Positions 4,540-5,046 of a DNA stretch of 5,046 nucleotides are shown piece by piece. The first letter of the stretch is position 1, and each line of letters begins with the position of its first letter. The position numbers were made by a program, and so were the translations under genes. The notes beneath the pieces were generated by a model that did not search any database, was not told where the DNA came from, and saw only the letters and a list, made by a program, of their open reading frames with translations. The stretch lies in contig JAGGZF010000046.1 in the NCBI GenBank assembly GCA_021162155.1, positions 1 through 5,046 of the forward strand, written 5' to 3'. The DNA comes from a bacterium (lineage in GTDB: Bacteria > Patescibacteriota > Minisyncoccia > UBA6257).

Positions 4540-4914
4540 ATGTCCTCTGATATTTTCTACTGGACTAAACATTCTCAAGCCAAAATGTCTTTCTATGGCT
4601 TATCTTCTTCTAGAGTAAAGAGAGTTATCAGGCATCCGCACAGAATAGAGAAAGGAATAGCGCCGGGAACTATTGCGGCAATGCAACGAGCAGGCTCTAA
4701 AAAACATCCTTACGAAATTTGGGTAATGTACGAAATAAAGCACATAAAGAAAAATAATAAAGCCGGGGAGAAAAAAGAAAAACCTGAAACCAATAAGAAA
4801 CAGAAACCAATAACTATTATCAGTGCTTGGAAATATCCCGGTAAAACAAAACCTGGAGATCCTATCCCTATCCCGCCGGAGATTTTTCAAGAAATTATAA
4901 AAAATTATAATTAA
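4540..4914 (+). CDS. Hypothetical protein, DUF4258/RelE-like
   Basis: This 124-residue protein has no firm family assignment. Residues 6-35 (FYWTKHSQAKM...SRVKRVIRHPHRIEKG) follow the DUF4258 pattern: a TkH.. opening with His11, a helix, then a second helix ending in 'hP.ri..G'. The strands EIWVMYEIK (59-67) and ITIISAWKYPG (91-101) give the antiparallel sheet expected for that RelE-like fold. Between them is a lysine-rich, low-complexity insertion (about 67-90), probably a flexible loop able to touch nucleic acid. The tail is proline-rich (PGDPIPIPPEIFQEI, 105-119). I recall closely similar small proteins in Parcubacteria, but cannot verify this. No antitoxin gene adjoins it, so a toxin role is not supported. 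It is 19 nt behind acyP and probably co-transcribed. The start is uncertain: M16 (4585) is an alternative, but it would remove His11. Confidence 0.75.
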   Translation: MSSDIFYWTKHSQAKMSFYGLSSSRVKRVIRHPHRIEKGIAPGTIAAMQRAGSKKHPYEIWVMYEIKHIKKNNKAGEKKEKPETNKKQKPITIISAWKYPGKTKPGDPIPIPPEIFQEIIKNYN

Positions 4915-5045
4915 ATAATTTTCTTAAGTATTGACAGTGATAAATTTACTATCAACCCTTTAGTGGCTTCACTCTTATCTTTATTCAATCCTTGGATAAC
5001 AGGTATTATAGCATTAGGTAGTTTCTCCGGAGCGGCTACTCTATG
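4911..5045 (-). CDS. Possible 3' end of a convergent gene, cut by the window edge
   Basis: On the - strand, 44 codons are open from the window edge to a TAA at 4913-4911. They encode a tail ending ...GLIVNLSLSILKKII. Codon choice (AGA, ATA, GTA, GGA, AAA) and purine-rich first positions resemble the accepted genes. The stop codon would overlap that of the preceding + strand gene tail to tail, with no terminator between them, which is unusual. The + strand is also open here in one frame, so coding on this side is only slightly favoured. I do not recognise the family. Confidence 0.3.
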   Translation of the reverse strand, partial: HRVAAPEKLPNAIIPVIQGLNKDKSEATKGLIVNLSLSILKKII

Positions 5046-5046
5046 G

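Noticed and set aside
4931..4936. TTGACA as a new promoter near the right edge
   Set aside because: No acceptable -10 occurs 15-19 bp downstream (the region reads AACCCT), so it is an isolated hexamer.
4915..5046. + strand hydrophobic ORF at the right edge
   Set aside because: It has no ATG or convincing start, and fewer purine-first codons than the - strand frame. It is kept only as an alternative to the - strand partial ORF.

Overview
The window is AT-rich, compact bacterial chromosome. It holds eight complete genes, all on the + strand, and possibly the end of a ninth gene on the - strand at the right edge. The proteins are short for their families, gaps inside the operon are 10-19 bp, and no start has a well-placed Shine-Dalgarno site. 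The last full ORF resembles a small hypothetical protein that I associate with Parcubacteria. Together this suggests a Patescibacteria (CPR) genome, probably Parcubacteria-like. This is inference from style and remembered family resemblance, not a database match. Stop codons are six TAA, two TAG and no TGA, and no in-frame TGA is seen, so there is no sign of UGA recoding.

Left part (1-1243): a terminator closes an upstream gene. An extended -10 promoter then drives a free-standing ATP-cone protein, which ends at a strong terminator. Next is a prmC/hemK-like glutamine methyltransferase (release-factor modification) with a very short predicted leader.

Middle (1244-2216): the 220-bp gap between prmC and pcm is the most interesting part of the window. 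It has a perfect DnaA box (TTATCCACA), then a near-consensus promoter, then about 86 nt that fold into two adjacent, fully symmetric hairpins. Both are capped by a GCAA tetraloop inside a shared 10-nt AGCCGCAAGG segment, and the second ends in a U-tract. I read this as an unrecognised, self-terminating small RNA. It is followed by a protein-L-isoaspartate O-methyltransferase gene (pcm), then a promoter and an 86-nt leader with competing hairpins.

Right part (2217-5046): the structured leader belongs to a single-RRM RNA-binding protein with its own terminator. A four-gene cluster follows: family 4 uracil-DNA glycosylase, YchF/OLA1 NTPase (shortened, with an altered G4 motif), acylphosphatase, and a small DUF4258/RelE-like hypothetical protein. 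It appears to be one operon started by a promoter before the glycosylase. The common theme is housekeeping maintenance: DNA uracil repair, ribosome-associated NTPase, release-factor methylation, damaged-protein repair and RNA binding. I see no mobile elements, CRISPR arrays, tRNA or rRNA genes, and no defence cassette.
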